Shown here piece after piece: positions 52,731-61,742 of a DNA stretch of 64,000 nt. The notes beneath the pieces were generated by a model. It was not told the DNA's origin and searched no databases. It saw only the letters and a program-made list of their open reading frames with translations. The position numbers and the translations under genes were made by a program. The DNA comes from DTWD01 sp963662965. GTDB taxonomy: Bacteria > Acidobacteriota > Vicinamibacteria > Vicinamibacterales > UBA8438. How positions within the stretch are numbered: the first letter of the stretch is position 1; each line of letters opens with the position of its first letter. The stretch spans positions 1,488,001 to 1,552,000 of the forward strand of contig OY759970.1 of NCBI GenBank assembly GCA_963662965.1, written 5' to 3'.

Positions 52731-53701
52731 CGCGTCGCCGACGGCGCGGCTCCTTCGGCGGTCTTTTCCTCCGCCCGCGCTCCCGACAGGATGTTCGCCA
52801 TGGCGTAGTTGCCTTCGTGACACGCGTACTCGAACAACGGAGCCTCGGTCTTCGTCAACGGGACCGCGGCGGTCCACGGTCTCGCATAGGTCTCGGGATC
52901 TTCCACGGTGAATTCGTACTCGATGGTGCCAGGGCTGACGCGCGTGAAGCGTTCGACCAGACGTGCGTTCGGGGAGGTTCCCCGGATTCGGGATCCGGTT
53001 GGGCCGACGTCGAGCCCCTGAAGGAGGCCGAAGCGAGTCGTCTCGACGACCAACGTGGCGCCCTCCCAATGTCCGCGCGATTCCCCCATCCACTGCCGAA
53101 TGCCCGTACGGCGACGCCGGTCCAGCGGGACGATGCGCGTGGTGTTCCCCATCTCGTGAAGCAACGCCACGTAGTCCGGCGTCTGGAACAGCTGGACATT
53201 GTTGTTGTACGCATCGGGGATCATCGGCATCGAGGCGAACAGACAACGATCCCCCATGCGGCGGTTCTCCCATGAATCGGTGCCGACGCGTCGCGCCTCT
53301 CGTCTCGTCTCGCCGGCCGGCGTCAACGGCGGAATACGTCCGTTCGGTGGATCCACGATCAGCGCGGTTCGTCGATCCGCGATGACGTCGGTCCCCTGGT
53401 CGAGCCAGAATTGGTTGTAGGCGCCAACCCGTCCCGGGATGAAACGATCGTTCTCCGCGCGCCGTTGAAGTGTTCGCTCTTCCACGTCGGCCGCTTGCTC
53501 GGCCGTCAGGAACTCCCGCTCCGCCAGATCCTCAGGCCGCTGGAGGGGCGTAATGGTACGAAAGTCCCAGATGCCCCGCAGATCGGGTTGCCCCCACGGC
53601 GTCCGGAGCGGGGCCGTCGCGGCTTGCCCGGAGGCGGCCACCGGCATCAGCGACGCAACGGCACTCACGGTCAGGAACGCCGCGAAGCGTCGGCGGTTCA
53701 T
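52727..53701 (-). CDS. uncharacterised secreted protein, WDFRT/YACHEGN family, copy 3
   Basis: The 324-aa product starts at MNRRRFAAFLTVSAVASLMP (signal peptide) and contains WGQPDLRGIWDFRTITPLQRPED, GAYNQFWLDQG, RRTALIVDPPNGRIPPLTP, ESRGHWEGATLVVETTRF and LFEYACHEGNYAMANIL. It has the same order as copies 1 and 2. A start at 53764 would add 21 residues without a signal pattern, so ATG 53701 is preferred. It is intact. Confidence 0.8.
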   Translation of the reverse strand: MNRRRFAAFLTVSAVASLMPVAASGQAATAPLRTPWGQPDLRGIWDFRTITPLQRPEDLAEREFLTAEQAADVEERTLQRRAENDRFIPGRVGAYNQFWLDQGTDVIADRRTALIVDPPNGRIPPLTPAGETRREARRVGTDSWENRRMGDRCLFASMPMIPDAYNNNVQLFQTPDYVALLHEMGNTTRIVPLDRRRRTGIRQWMGESRGHWEGATLVVETTRFGLLQGLDVGPTGSRIRGTSPNARLVERFTRVSPGTIEYEFTVEDPETYARPWTAAVPLTKTEAPLFEYACHEGNYAMANILSGARAEEKTAEGAAPSATR

Positions 53702-53720
53702 CCGACCTTCCTCGTGCCCC

Positions 53721-54668
53721 CTATCGTCCGTCGAAGACGTACTGCACGGTTGACCGAAGGCCATTTTCCGGTGCTGAGAAATCGCTGTACTGGCTCGGGA
53801 CGCTGTAGGAGCTCACGATGTCATCGACCGACCGGCCGGCCGCTTTCCCCTGCTGGGCCTTCATCACGACGTCATTGTAGAAACCGCTGAAGTTGACGAA
53901 GTCATTCCACGTCACCGGCGTGGGGTTATGCCCCGGAATGACGGTGTCGACGTTGGGGATCCCGGCGACCGCCTTCTTGAGCGTCTCACCAAACTCGGTC
54001 GCGCTCCCGTTGCTGTTCGGCACGTCGATGAACGGCAGCGCTAGCCGCTGGAACATGTCGCCCGTGTGCATCGCCCGCGCGGCGCGGAAGACGACGAATG
54101 TGTCGCCGTCGGTGTGACCTCGACCGAAGTGATAGAGGTCAATCTGGTCGGCTCCGCTGAAGAGTGACAGTGTGTCGGTATAGGTCGTCTTCGGCAGGTA
54201 CTTCGCATTCGCGCCCTTGAAGGCGCCGCAGTTCTTGATCGAGCCCCCTTCGAAACCGGCGCCGTCATCACACGCCTCGCTCGCCATGTGCGCGCGCGTG
54301 TTCTCGTGCACCACGAAGTCGACGGTATCGGGAAACTCCGTGTTCGTACCGGTGTGGTCCCAGTGCGTGTGGGTGTTGATGATCGTCGTGACCGGCTTGT
54401 CGGTGATCGCGCGAACCGCGGCGAGGATGTCCTGGCCGTAGCCCTTGATCTTCGTGTCGACGAGCGCGACGCCGTCGGTGCCGACGAAGATCGCGGTGTT
54501 GCCGCCCCCACCCATCCCCCGAACGGACGAGGCATTAGCCAGCATGTATAGGTTGTCGGCGATATCGTGCACCGTGAGGCTCGCGCGTTCCTGCCGCGCC
54601 TCGTAGGTCGTCATCGTCGCGAACACGCCGACGATCGTCACAATCCCCAAGCAGATGCTGCGTCTCAT
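53721..54668 (-). CDS. secreted MBL-fold metallohydrolase
   Basis: The 315-aa product has a signal peptide (SICLGIVTIVGVFATMTTYEA). The metallo-beta-lactamase fold follows with the zinc motif NTHTHWDHTGTN (HxHxDH), VVHENTRAHM, the further His in YHFGRGHTDGDTFVVF and GDMF, and VIPGHNPTP. Such proteins cleave esters, lactams or lactones in the periplasm. The substrate is unknown. A TATAGT hexamer about 45 bases upstream may be the -10. Confidence 0.88.
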   Translation of the reverse strand: MRRSICLGIVTIVGVFATMTTYEARQERASLTVHDIADNLYMLANASSVRGMGGGGNTAIFVGTDGVALVDTKIKGYGQDILAAVRAITDKPVTTIINTHTHWDHTGTNTEFPDTVDFVVHENTRAHMASEACDDGAGFEGGSIKNCGAFKGANAKYLPKTTYTDTLSLFSGADQIDLYHFGRGHTDGDTFVVFRAARAMHTGDMFQRLALPFIDVPNSNGSATEFGETLKKAVAGIPNVDTVIPGHNPTPVTWNDFVNFSGFYNDVVMKAQQGKAAGRSVDDIVSSYSVPSQYSDFSAPENGLRSTVQYVFDGR

Positions 54669-54793
54669 CTCGATGTCCTCCAGTTCCTTGCCCGCGCGCG
54701 GCTTCGACTATACCGGCATGGCAGCTCTCAGACCAGTCGGTGGTTCTCGCAGGTGGCGACGCGGAACGAGACGCGGAAACCGGGGCTTAGCAG

Positions 54794-55310
54794 CTAGAGG
54801 TCGGTCAGGCGGACGACGCTGTCGGCCAGGTCGAGCCCGACGCGGTAGTTGCTCAGGAACTTGTGACCGATGATCCCGCCGATGTGGAACCCGAGCAAGG
54901 CACTGGGGCGATGCAGGTTGAGCACGACGACGGAGAATTTGTCGTACTGCACGCGGTCGAACGCAAGGGTGACCCCCGGCAGCAGGAACGCATCCGGGTC
55001 CCACCCGGACGTGCCGTAGACGCGCAACGGGATGTGGCGCACCGGCACCATACCCAGGCTGACGGCGGTGCCGAAACTGATCGAGATGACCTCGCCACCG
55101 GTGTCGACGATGAAACTCTTCGGGTGCTCGCCGTTGATGACACCACGCACCATCGCAAGGCGATGGAACCGCATCGGCATCTCGATATCCGACGGCTCAT
55201 CCGGAAGCTCGCGCGCCACGATTCAGGTGATGGTTCTTGTAGTCGATGATCGTGGAGAGCCCGAGCGCCAACGGTGAGAAGCTATTTTCGTTACGCGTAT
55301 CGGGAAGACC
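54794..55310 (-). pseudogene. retropepsin-like aspartyl protease, 5' truncated and frameshifted
   Basis: The open part (54794-55219) reads SFIVDTGGEVISISFGTAVS, with the catalytic Asp-Thr-Gly, then LLPGVTLAFDRVQYDKF and GFHIGGIIGHKFLSNYRVGL, the second half of the fold. Just upstream in another frame lies SFSPLALGLSTIIDYKNHHL, which is likely part of the same protein. Codons before that are lost. The family normally has a signal peptide and a longer N-terminus. It is unlikely to be functional. Confidence 0.6.
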
Positions 55311-55365
55311 GCTCAGCGGCGGGGCCGTAGCTGAACTCATCGGGGTGGCCCGATGGAGCACGTCA

Positions 55366-55480
55366 CGATTGACGGGGGTTCCGTCGAACGACATCGGACT
55401 CCCGAGCGTCTCCACCCATTCGATGAGCCCAGACGCGATGGCCGAAGTCAACGTGCATCACCGGATCACCGGCCTTCAGA
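55366..55480 (+). pseudogene. TonB-dependent receptor plug fragment
   Basis: The plus-strand reading TGVPSNDIGLPSVSTHSMSP continues DAMAEVNVHHRITGLQTASG. It aligns block by block with DGVPGNDLGAPQISSHSISL and DAIGEVNVQLNNFEADSG in the receptor at 61743. Only about 38 codons remain. Confidence 0.65.
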
Positions 55481-55510
55481 CCGCTTCAGGGCTCGCTCGC
55501 AGGTCAGCCG

Positions 55511-56827
55511 TTACGGTTTGTCGACGGCGCCCACGATGTTGCCGAACTCGTAGGACGTGCGCGCTTGCACCGTCGCGCCTGCGCGGTTGACCGTCAACCG
55601 GAGTTGGCGGGTTCGTGCGGTCGGGTCGGTCGGGTCCGGATTGCTGGCGTAGAACCCCAACACGTAGTAGTCGCTGCTTTCCGCATCGATCCGCTTGAGC
55701 AAGCCGTCAAAGTTGTTGGTGTTGACGATCGACAACCCGCCGGTTAGGTCGGCCAGTGTCCGGAGGCTGTTTCGCGTCGTGCGCTGATACTCGGCCCATT
55801 CTTCTGGCTGCACGTTGAAGTCGAACTCGGGGGCAGCCATCAACCCGCGCGGGTCCACGGTGTAGAACGTGGTATTGGCACGATTGGCGGCCCGCGTCAA
55901 CTCCGCGAGCTCGTTGACGAGCTCTCCGTCGGCGAATACCGCCCCCTGTGCCTGCACTCTCGCGATCGGGCTATCTAACCCGGCGATATCGGCGCGTAGT
56001 GCCCCCTGCGAGAAGCCGCGCGCCCCATCCGGTCCGCGCATGCCGTACGCACGGGCCATGCGCTCCAGCGCAAGGGGGTTCAGGTCATACCCGTTGCTGA
56101 TGTAGACAAGCACTTTCCGACGGTCCCTGACCGCTTCGAGATTCACGAGGAGGTCGTAGACCGTCTTGAACGCCTGGTGAGAGCGCCAGCGTATCTCCTC
56201 CGGTCCCCGCAGTCCTACCTGGACATCGTAGACGAGCTCGCGGGGGCTGAGTCCGACGCCGAGGACCTCGTTCGCCGCGGCGGTCAAACGCGTACGGTCG
56301 TAGGTCAGGTCGACCGCCACACCGGACGTGCCGTTCCCTACGACCCCGAACAGATCGCCCTCGTGAATCAACACGTCCCCGATCGTCTTGATGAGACGAC
56401 GGACCTCCGGCGTGTGGGACGCCCGGAAGTGAAGCTCGTCCACGAACAGGATGATGACCCGGCCGGCCGCCTCTTGGCCCACGCCCTGCGTCGTTGGGAG
56501 GATGATCCCCTCTCGGGCCGGGGCGCCCGGGAGGATGAGCTGGTTGTACACCCGTCCACCGTTCACCAGTACGAGCGAGACCACGTCCTGCGGGACCCCG
56601 TCTTCCTCGACGATGAAGTCGTCCGGCTCGAGATCGGCGATGAACGCACCGTTCGCGTCACGGACGATGACGTCTGTCCGTACAAGGGTGATACCTGTCC
56701 GGAAGTCGGCGGCCGGGCCGCCTGCGGCTGCCTGCTGCGCGTGCGGACGGATCACCAGACCGATGCCGAGGGCGACGGCCACGACTGCCACCCACCGCAC
56801 GGCTCTCGGTCTAAGGCTCATACGCAC
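55511..56827 (-). CDS. VWFA-related acidobacterial-domain secreted protein
   Basis: The 438-aa product has a signal peptide (WVAVVAVALGIGLVIRPHA). It opens like the acidobacterial VWFA-related family (FRTGITLVRTDVIVRDANG, FIADLEPDDFIVEEDGVPQ), then has the VWA core (RVIILFVDELHFRASHTPEV, KVLVYISNGYDL). The family tail is TTFYTVDPRGLMAAPEF, TRNSLRTLADLTGGL and YYVLGFYASN. It likely acts as an envelope adhesion or assembly protein. Role in this organism is unknown. The family is a hallmark of Acidobacteriota. It is intact. Confidence 0.88.
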   Translation of the reverse strand: MRMSLRPRAVRWVAVVAVALGIGLVIRPHAQQAAAGGPAADFRTGITLVRTDVIVRDANGAFIADLEPDDFIVEEDGVPQDVVSLVLVNGGRVYNQLILPGAPAREGIILPTTQGVGQEAAGRVIILFVDELHFRASHTPEVRRLIKTIGDVLIHEGDLFGVVGNGTSGVAVDLTYDRTRLTAAANEVLGVGLSPRELVYDVQVGLRGPEEIRWRSHQAFKTVYDLLVNLEAVRDRRKVLVYISNGYDLNPLALERMARAYGMRGPDGARGFSQGALRADIAGLDSPIARVQAQGAVFADGELVNELAELTRAANRANTTFYTVDPRGLMAAPEFDFNVQPEEWAEYQRTTRNSLRTLADLTGGLSIVNTNNFDGLLKRIDAESSDYYVLGFYASNPDPTDPTARTRQLRLTVNRAGATVQARTSYEFGNIVGAVDKP

Positions 56828-56945
56828 AGACGCTCCGGGTCACCAGAATTCGATGCTACTCGAACTCCCAAGCGGATGCCAACGGAAAACATACCAGCCC
56901 GACGCGGCCCCGTCGGCGCGGGATGTTGCGCGCCCCTTCGGGGGG

Positions 56946-57710
56946 TTAGGGATTGACCTGAAGCCGGTTCTCGACCTGCATCACGCGGGACGTGGTGCGG
57001 GCGATGTTCTCCGCCTGCACCCGTTCGAGATTGCTCCGCACCGCTCCCGTCAACGTCACGCGCAAGCCCTCGACGATGATGTGGATCGGAGGTTGGGCTC
57101 GCTGGGCGAGGCCCGCGAACAACGGGTTGCCGTAAATGTTTCGGTAGAGCTGATCGCGCAGGCGGCGGTCGGACGGGGAGACCGGAAGCACGCGGATCTC
57201 GCTCCTGAGCTCGCGCACCCCCATGACCCTGCCGATCCGCTCCTCGATCTCAGACTTCTTGGTGGGTCTCGTGACCGCACCACCGAGCGTGACGACGCCT
57301 CCCTCCGCGATCGCAAACGTGATGTCGTCGAAGACGGTGTAATCGGAATACGTGAGCACTCGGTCGACGAGCGCCTCGGCGAGGTCCTCGACACTCTCGG
57401 GACCCTCCACCTCGAGGTCGCTCTCCACGGCGTCGATACCCTCGACTTCGAGCGCAGCCTCGATGATCTTCATCTTGAGCCAGGCGTTACCAGGCGCACC
57501 GGTGAGTACGACGAGGCCATCGCGGAACGAGACCTCCGACACCTCCGTGTCGAGCTTCTCGTCCTGCAGCTTCGTCCAGACCGCCTCCACGAGCGCGTCG
57601 GACTCCTGGCTCGTCTGCGCAGCCGTCGTGCCGACGTTGACGATGACGCCGGCGATCCAAAAAACGACCGACGCCAGCCAAACCCTCCGTGTCCGTAGCC
57701 GCGTGTTCAT
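56946..57710 (-). CDS. secreted triple-BON-domain protein
   Basis: The 254-aa product has a signal peptide (VWLASVVFWIAGVIVNVGTT) and three BON domains (VSFRDGLVVLTGAPGNAW, IAEGGVVTLGGAVTRPTK, VEGLRVTLTGAVRSN), mirroring the protein at 5431-6177. It ends VMQVENRLQV. This is a second envelope-maintenance candidate. The start is the ATG at 57710. It is intact. Confidence 0.85.
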   Translation of the reverse strand: MNTRLRTRRVWLASVVFWIAGVIVNVGTTAAQTSQESDALVEAVWTKLQDEKLDTEVSEVSFRDGLVVLTGAPGNAWLKMKIIEAALEVEGIDAVESDLEVEGPESVEDLAEALVDRVLTYSDYTVFDDITFAIAEGGVVTLGGAVTRPTKKSEIEERIGRVMGVRELRSEIRVLPVSPSDRRLRDQLYRNIYGNPLFAGLAQRAQPPIHIIVEGLRVTLTGAVRSNLERVQAENIARTTSRVMQVENRLQVNP

Positions 57711-57804
57711 CTCGACCCCCCACGATCACCGTAGCGAGACATCGATGGCTATCTGATCCTCCTCCCCCCTTCTCTCGGCTCTTGCCCGAACCGGCCGGGG
57801 CTGC

Positions 57805-59769
57805 CTACGGCAGCGTCAGCGCGACCAGCTCCGCGTCGCGGCCGCCACTGCCAACGGCAACCAGGAGATACTGCTTGCCCTCGTGCAGATAGGTCACCGG
57901 GTTCCCGTTCGGCACCGCCGGCAACCGCACGGACCCGAGATGCGCACCGGTGTCCTTGTCGTAGGCGCTGATCGTCCGCGTCCCCTCGGCCGTGTCCTCG
58001 AAGTCGCGCCCGCCGTGGTTCATGATGAGCAGCGACGGCGTGACCAGCGGTCCCGAACTGCGCCCACCTTCCCCCCCGCCAAGCGGCGGCAGGTTCAGGT
58101 GCTGCAACGCCGGATGGTTTCTCGGGCCATCGCCATGCGGTGTCATCCAGGCCTCTTCGCCAGTGTTCAGATCGACGGCAGTGACCCGCTTGTACGGCGG
58201 TTTGAACAGCGGCAGCCCCCGTGGCCCCGCCAGGCGCATTCCTCCGCCGCCGCTGGTGGTAAGGTACCCGACGGTGGCCGGTGGTGGGGCCTCGACCAGC
58301 TCCACGACGAGCTCAGTGCTCGACGACGACACGAAGAGCTGTCCGGTCTCCGGGTCGACCGCGGCGCCCTGCCAGCTCGCGCCGCCGCCGGAGCCGGGTA
58401 CCTGAATGTAGGGCTTCTCGGCGCCGCGCAGGACCGGCGGCGAGAAGATCGGCCCGAACCGCGCGCGGGCGTTGACGATCTCGAGCGCCTCGGCCCGCAG
58501 CTCCGGCGTGAAGTCGATCAGGTCGTCGATGGTGATGCCCTGACGGTCGAACGGCGGCGGCTTGGTCGGGAACGGCTGCGTGGGGGAGTACCACTCGCCC
58601 GGCACGTTCCCTTGCGGCACCGGGCGCTCCTCGATCGGCCAGACCGGCTCGCCTGTCACGCGGTCGAGCACGTAGGTGAACGCTTGCTTGCTGACCTGCA
58701 CGAGCGCCTTGATCTCGCGGCCGTCGACGGTGATGTCGAGCAGGTTGGGCCCGGTCGGAAAATCCCAGTCCCAGAGCCCGTGGTGAATCGCCTGGAAGTG
58801 CCAGACCCGCTCCCCCGTCTCGACGTCGACGGCGATGATGCTCTCGGCGAACAGATTGTTCCCGCGTCGCATGCCGCCATACCAATCGTTCGACGACGTG
58901 CCAGTGGGAAGATACACGTAGCCCAGTTCCTCGTCGACCGCCATGTACGACCAGACGTTGGAGTGCCCGCTGTAGCGCCACGACTCGTTCTGCCAGGAAT
59001 CGACACCGAACTCGTCCCCTTGCGGGATGGTGTGGAAGATCCACTTCATCTCGCCAGTGCGGGCGTCGTAGGCACGCACATCCCCGGGTGACGCCTCGCG
59101 AAGGGTCAGCCGGTCTTGCACGACGCTGCCGACGATGATGGTATCGCCGGCGACCGCGACCGGCGACGAGTAGGTCATCAGCGAGGCGTCGATCTCACGG
59201 TCGAAGCCCTGGGTCAGGTCGACGAAGCCGTTCTCGCCGAAGTCCGGAGACAGGGCGCCGGTCCGCGCGTTCAACGCCACCAGACGCAGGTCGTGGCTCG
59301 CGATGAAGATCCGGGCGTCGTCACTGTCAGCGTCCTTCCAGTACGAGACCCCTCGATGATGCCAGCCCGTGTTGGGCGGTCGTTCGAGGTAGTCGTAGAT
59401 CCGGGGGTCGTAGGTCCAGACCACCTCGCCGGTGCCGGCGTCGAGCGCCGCCACCTGCCCGAGCGCGGTGCTGACGTAGACGAGCCCGTCGACCATCAGC
59501 GGCGTCGCGTGGAACTGGCGCGGACGGATGCGCTCGTTGCGCTCGACAACCGCCTTGGAGAGCGACGTCCAGCGCCAGGCGATCTCCAGGTCGGTGAAGT
59601 TCTCGGCGGTGATCTGGTCGAGCGGCGAGTACTTGGTATTGGCGCCGTCCCGTCCGAACGCGTGCCACTCGCCGTCCGGCACCGCTGATTGGGCCAGCGC
59701 AGACTGGGCGACGGTGACGGAAGCCACCACCAGGGCGCCTGAAACGAGATCGCGAAGCCGCAGGCTCAT
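57805..59769 (-). CDS. secreted PQQ-dependent dehydrogenase, copy B
   Basis: The 654-aa quinoprotein has a signal peptide (LRLRDLVSGALVVASVTVAQ) and the same propeller motifs as copy A: GTGEVVWTYDPRIYD, TGERVWHFQAIHHGLWDWDF, TGEPVWPIEERPVPQG. About 1.6 kb of its middle is nearly identical in DNA to copy A. The N-terminal signal peptide and parts of the last 140 codons differ. It has no haem motif. A TACAAT hexamer 40-50 bases before the start may be the -10. It is intact. Confidence 0.88.
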   Translation of the reverse strand: MSLRLRDLVSGALVVASVTVAQSALAQSAVPDGEWHAFGRDGANTKYSPLDQITAENFTDLEIAWRWTSLSKAVVERNERIRPRQFHATPLMVDGLVYVSTALGQVAALDAGTGEVVWTYDPRIYDYLERPPNTGWHHRGVSYWKDADSDDARIFIASHDLRLVALNARTGALSPDFGENGFVDLTQGFDREIDASLMTYSSPVAVAGDTIIVGSVVQDRLTLREASPGDVRAYDARTGEMKWIFHTIPQGDEFGVDSWQNESWRYSGHSNVWSYMAVDEELGYVYLPTGTSSNDWYGGMRRGNNLFAESIIAVDVETGERVWHFQAIHHGLWDWDFPTGPNLLDITVDGREIKALVQVSKQAFTYVLDRVTGEPVWPIEERPVPQGNVPGEWYSPTQPFPTKPPPFDRQGITIDDLIDFTPELRAEALEIVNARARFGPIFSPPVLRGAEKPYIQVPGSGGGASWQGAAVDPETGQLFVSSSSTELVVELVEAPPPATVGYLTTSGGGGMRLAGPRGLPLFKPPYKRVTAVDLNTGEEAWMTPHGDGPRNHPALQHLNLPPLGGGEGGRSSGPLVTPSLLIMNHGGRDFEDTAEGTRTISAYDKDTGAHLGSVRLPAVPNGNPVTYLHEGKQYLLVAVGSGGRDAELVALTLP

Positions 59770-59896
59770 GTGCATCTATCGTTTGACGGTCGCGGGACGA
59801 GGTTGTCGCGATTGTAGTCCAGACGAGCCCGGAAGCGGCTGCGCCATACCCCCGGCCAGGTCGTCACCGAACCGCCAGCATAGGAGTTCTGACCTC

Positions 59897-60354
59897 CTAG
59901 TGTGCTGTCTCTAACGCTTCTTTACAATGACGCACCTTCTTCGGAATCGTCGCGGCCGTGGCCGTCCAGATGAAGGGTTCCGCATGGCGGTTGTGATGCG
60001 TCACGTAGTCTTCGATTGCACGAATCAGATCCGGCACGCTCCGAAAGGTTCCTCGACGGATCCGCTTGCGCGTGATCTCCGCGAACCACCGCTCGATCAG
60101 GTTAAGCCACGAGGCACTCGTCGGAACGAAGTGGCGGTGATACCGGGGATGGGCGGCGAACCAGGCGTCGACCTTCGGATGGCTGTGTGTCCCGTAGTTG
60201 TCGAGAATCAGATGCCCGGCGCGGCGAGCGGGCAGCGTCCGGTTGAGTTCGTGCAAGAAGGCCAGGACCTCGATGTGGCGTTTCCGTGGCGCACACCGGG
60301 CGAGGACGGTCCCATCGAGGACGTTGAGGGCCGCGAACAGATTGGTCGCAGCCA
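59897..60354 (-). pseudogene. IS630-family transposase, C-terminal half
   Basis: The reading contains LHELNRTLPARRAGHLILDN, YGTHSHPKVDAWFAAHPRY and SWLNLIERWFAEITRKRIRR. It includes the second Asp (ILDNYGTH) and the Glu (LIERWF) of the DDE triad. The first Asp and the HTH region are missing. The 5' end joins the HsdR fragment near 60354. Confidence 0.85.
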
Positions 60355-60775
60355 CACCAATACCGCGCACGCCAACCTCATGCAGGCGCTGCCGAACTGT
60401 GTGAAGGTCGGCTTCACGGGAACGCCGATCATCATGCGGGCCAAGGGGCAGACCGCGAGAATCTTCGGCGACTTCATCGACCGCTACACGATCCGCGAGT
60501 CGGAGGCGGACGGGGCGACGGTGCCGATCCTCTACGAGGGCCGGACCACCGGGGCCGCTGTCGAGGGGGGCGGCAAGCTCGACGAGGTCTTCGAGGACAT
60601 GCTCGTGGACCGCACGCCCGAAGAGCTGGAGGTCATCAAGAAGAAGTACGCGACCAAGGGCCACGTCATGGAGGCCACGGCGCTCATCGCCGCGAAGGCC
60701 CGCAACATGCTGCGGCACTACGTCGAGAACATCCTGCCCAACGGCTTCAAGGCGCAGGTGGTGGCCGTGAGCCGC
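60355..60775 (+). pseudogene. type I restriction enzyme R subunit (HsdR) internal fragment
   Basis: The reading has HANLMQALPNCVKVGFTGTP (helicase motif with GFTGTP), then IFGDFIDRYTIRESEADGAT, VPILYEGRTTG, LDEVFEDMLVDRTPEELEVI and NGFKAQVVAVSRYR. This is the middle helicase part of HsdR. The gene is cut by IS630 on the left and an IS1380-type piece on the right. No HsdM or HsdS is near. Confidence 0.82.
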
Positions 60776-60833
60776 TATCGAGCGAGAGCTGGCGGCCGTC
60801 GGGCTCACGCAGACCGACGATCAGGCCGATGTA

Positions 60834-61433
60834 TTGGTCGTCTTTCGTCCGCCGGGACGGCCGAGCCGCAAGCCCTTGGTGCGCTACAAGAGCTTCCGGT
60901 ATCAGGCGAAGAGCTGGACCACGCCCAGACGGATTATCGCCAAGGTGGAGCACCACCGAGGTGAGCTGTTCCCCCGCGTCGGCTTCATCGTGACCAACAT
61001 GGTCCTCCCGAGTCGTTCGGTCGTACGGTTCTACAACAAACGCGGCACGGCGGAGCAATGGATCAAGGAAGGCAAGCAGGCCACCCACTGGACGCGGCTG
61101 TCGTGCCATCGTTTCCGGGCGAACGAAGTGCGCCTGCAACTGAGTGTCCTGGCCTACAACCTGGGCAACCTCTGGCGCAGATTGGTCCTGCCGCCGCGGG
61201 TCAAGCGCTGGTCGCTCACGAGTCTCCAGCAGCGGCTGGTGAAAACCGGAGGCCGGCTGGTGAAGCATGCCAGGCACTACTGGCTCCTGCTGGCGGCAGG
61301 TCATCTGAACCGGCGGCTCTTCGGCGAGATGCTGCGGAGGATCTGGGCGCGGCCGAGTGCGACGAAGCCTGGCGAAGAAAGGGCGCAAGTGTGGAGCGGT
61401 GTCAGGGGGCTCTTCGGCGTCGCTGGCCCCTGA
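60834..61433 (+). pseudogene. IS1380-family transposase, C-terminal fragment
   Basis: The frame reads PLVRYKSFRYQAKSWTTPRR, FPRVGFIVTNMVLPSRSVVR, YNKRGTAEQWIKEGKQATHW and NEVRLQLSVLAYNLGNLWRR, the conserved second half of IS1380 transposases with the GTAEQWIKEGK catalytic region. The N-terminal half is absent. It extends to TGA at 61431-61433. Confidence 0.82.
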
Positions 61434-61742
61434 CCGAAAGATCCACAAACTTGGATCTGTATCCAACGGGTTGAACAAAAGGGCCCCGCCATCAGCCTCG
61501 TCGTCCGATAGGATGTGCTCATTAAAGCACTGACACATCTACGTTTATAGGTGGTATCGACCAACTGACTGGACCCGTCCATCGTGGAGCGATTCTTGCG
61601 TAATACGGGGGAGTAATGCGCTCGGCGGCTCTCGGACGGGGCAAGCAAATCTGAAATCCAGGCTGAGAATCCGCTTGACTCAGGGGCGCGAAACATGAGA
61701 CTTTCTGCGATTGCGGAAGAGTTCGCGGAGGAGGGGAAACTT
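61434..61742 (+). promoter_or_regulatory. upstream region of the TonB-dependent receptor
   Basis: No coding remnant is convincing in these 309 bases. A possible -35 TTGACT (61675-61680) precedes a weak -10 region 17 bases later (AGACTT). GGAGGAGGGG (61727-61736) is a strong ribosome binding site 6 bases before the ATG at 61743. Confidence 0.5.

Noticed and set aside
60355..60775. Active type I restriction system
   Set aside because: Only an internal HsdR part is present and HsdM/HsdS are missing.
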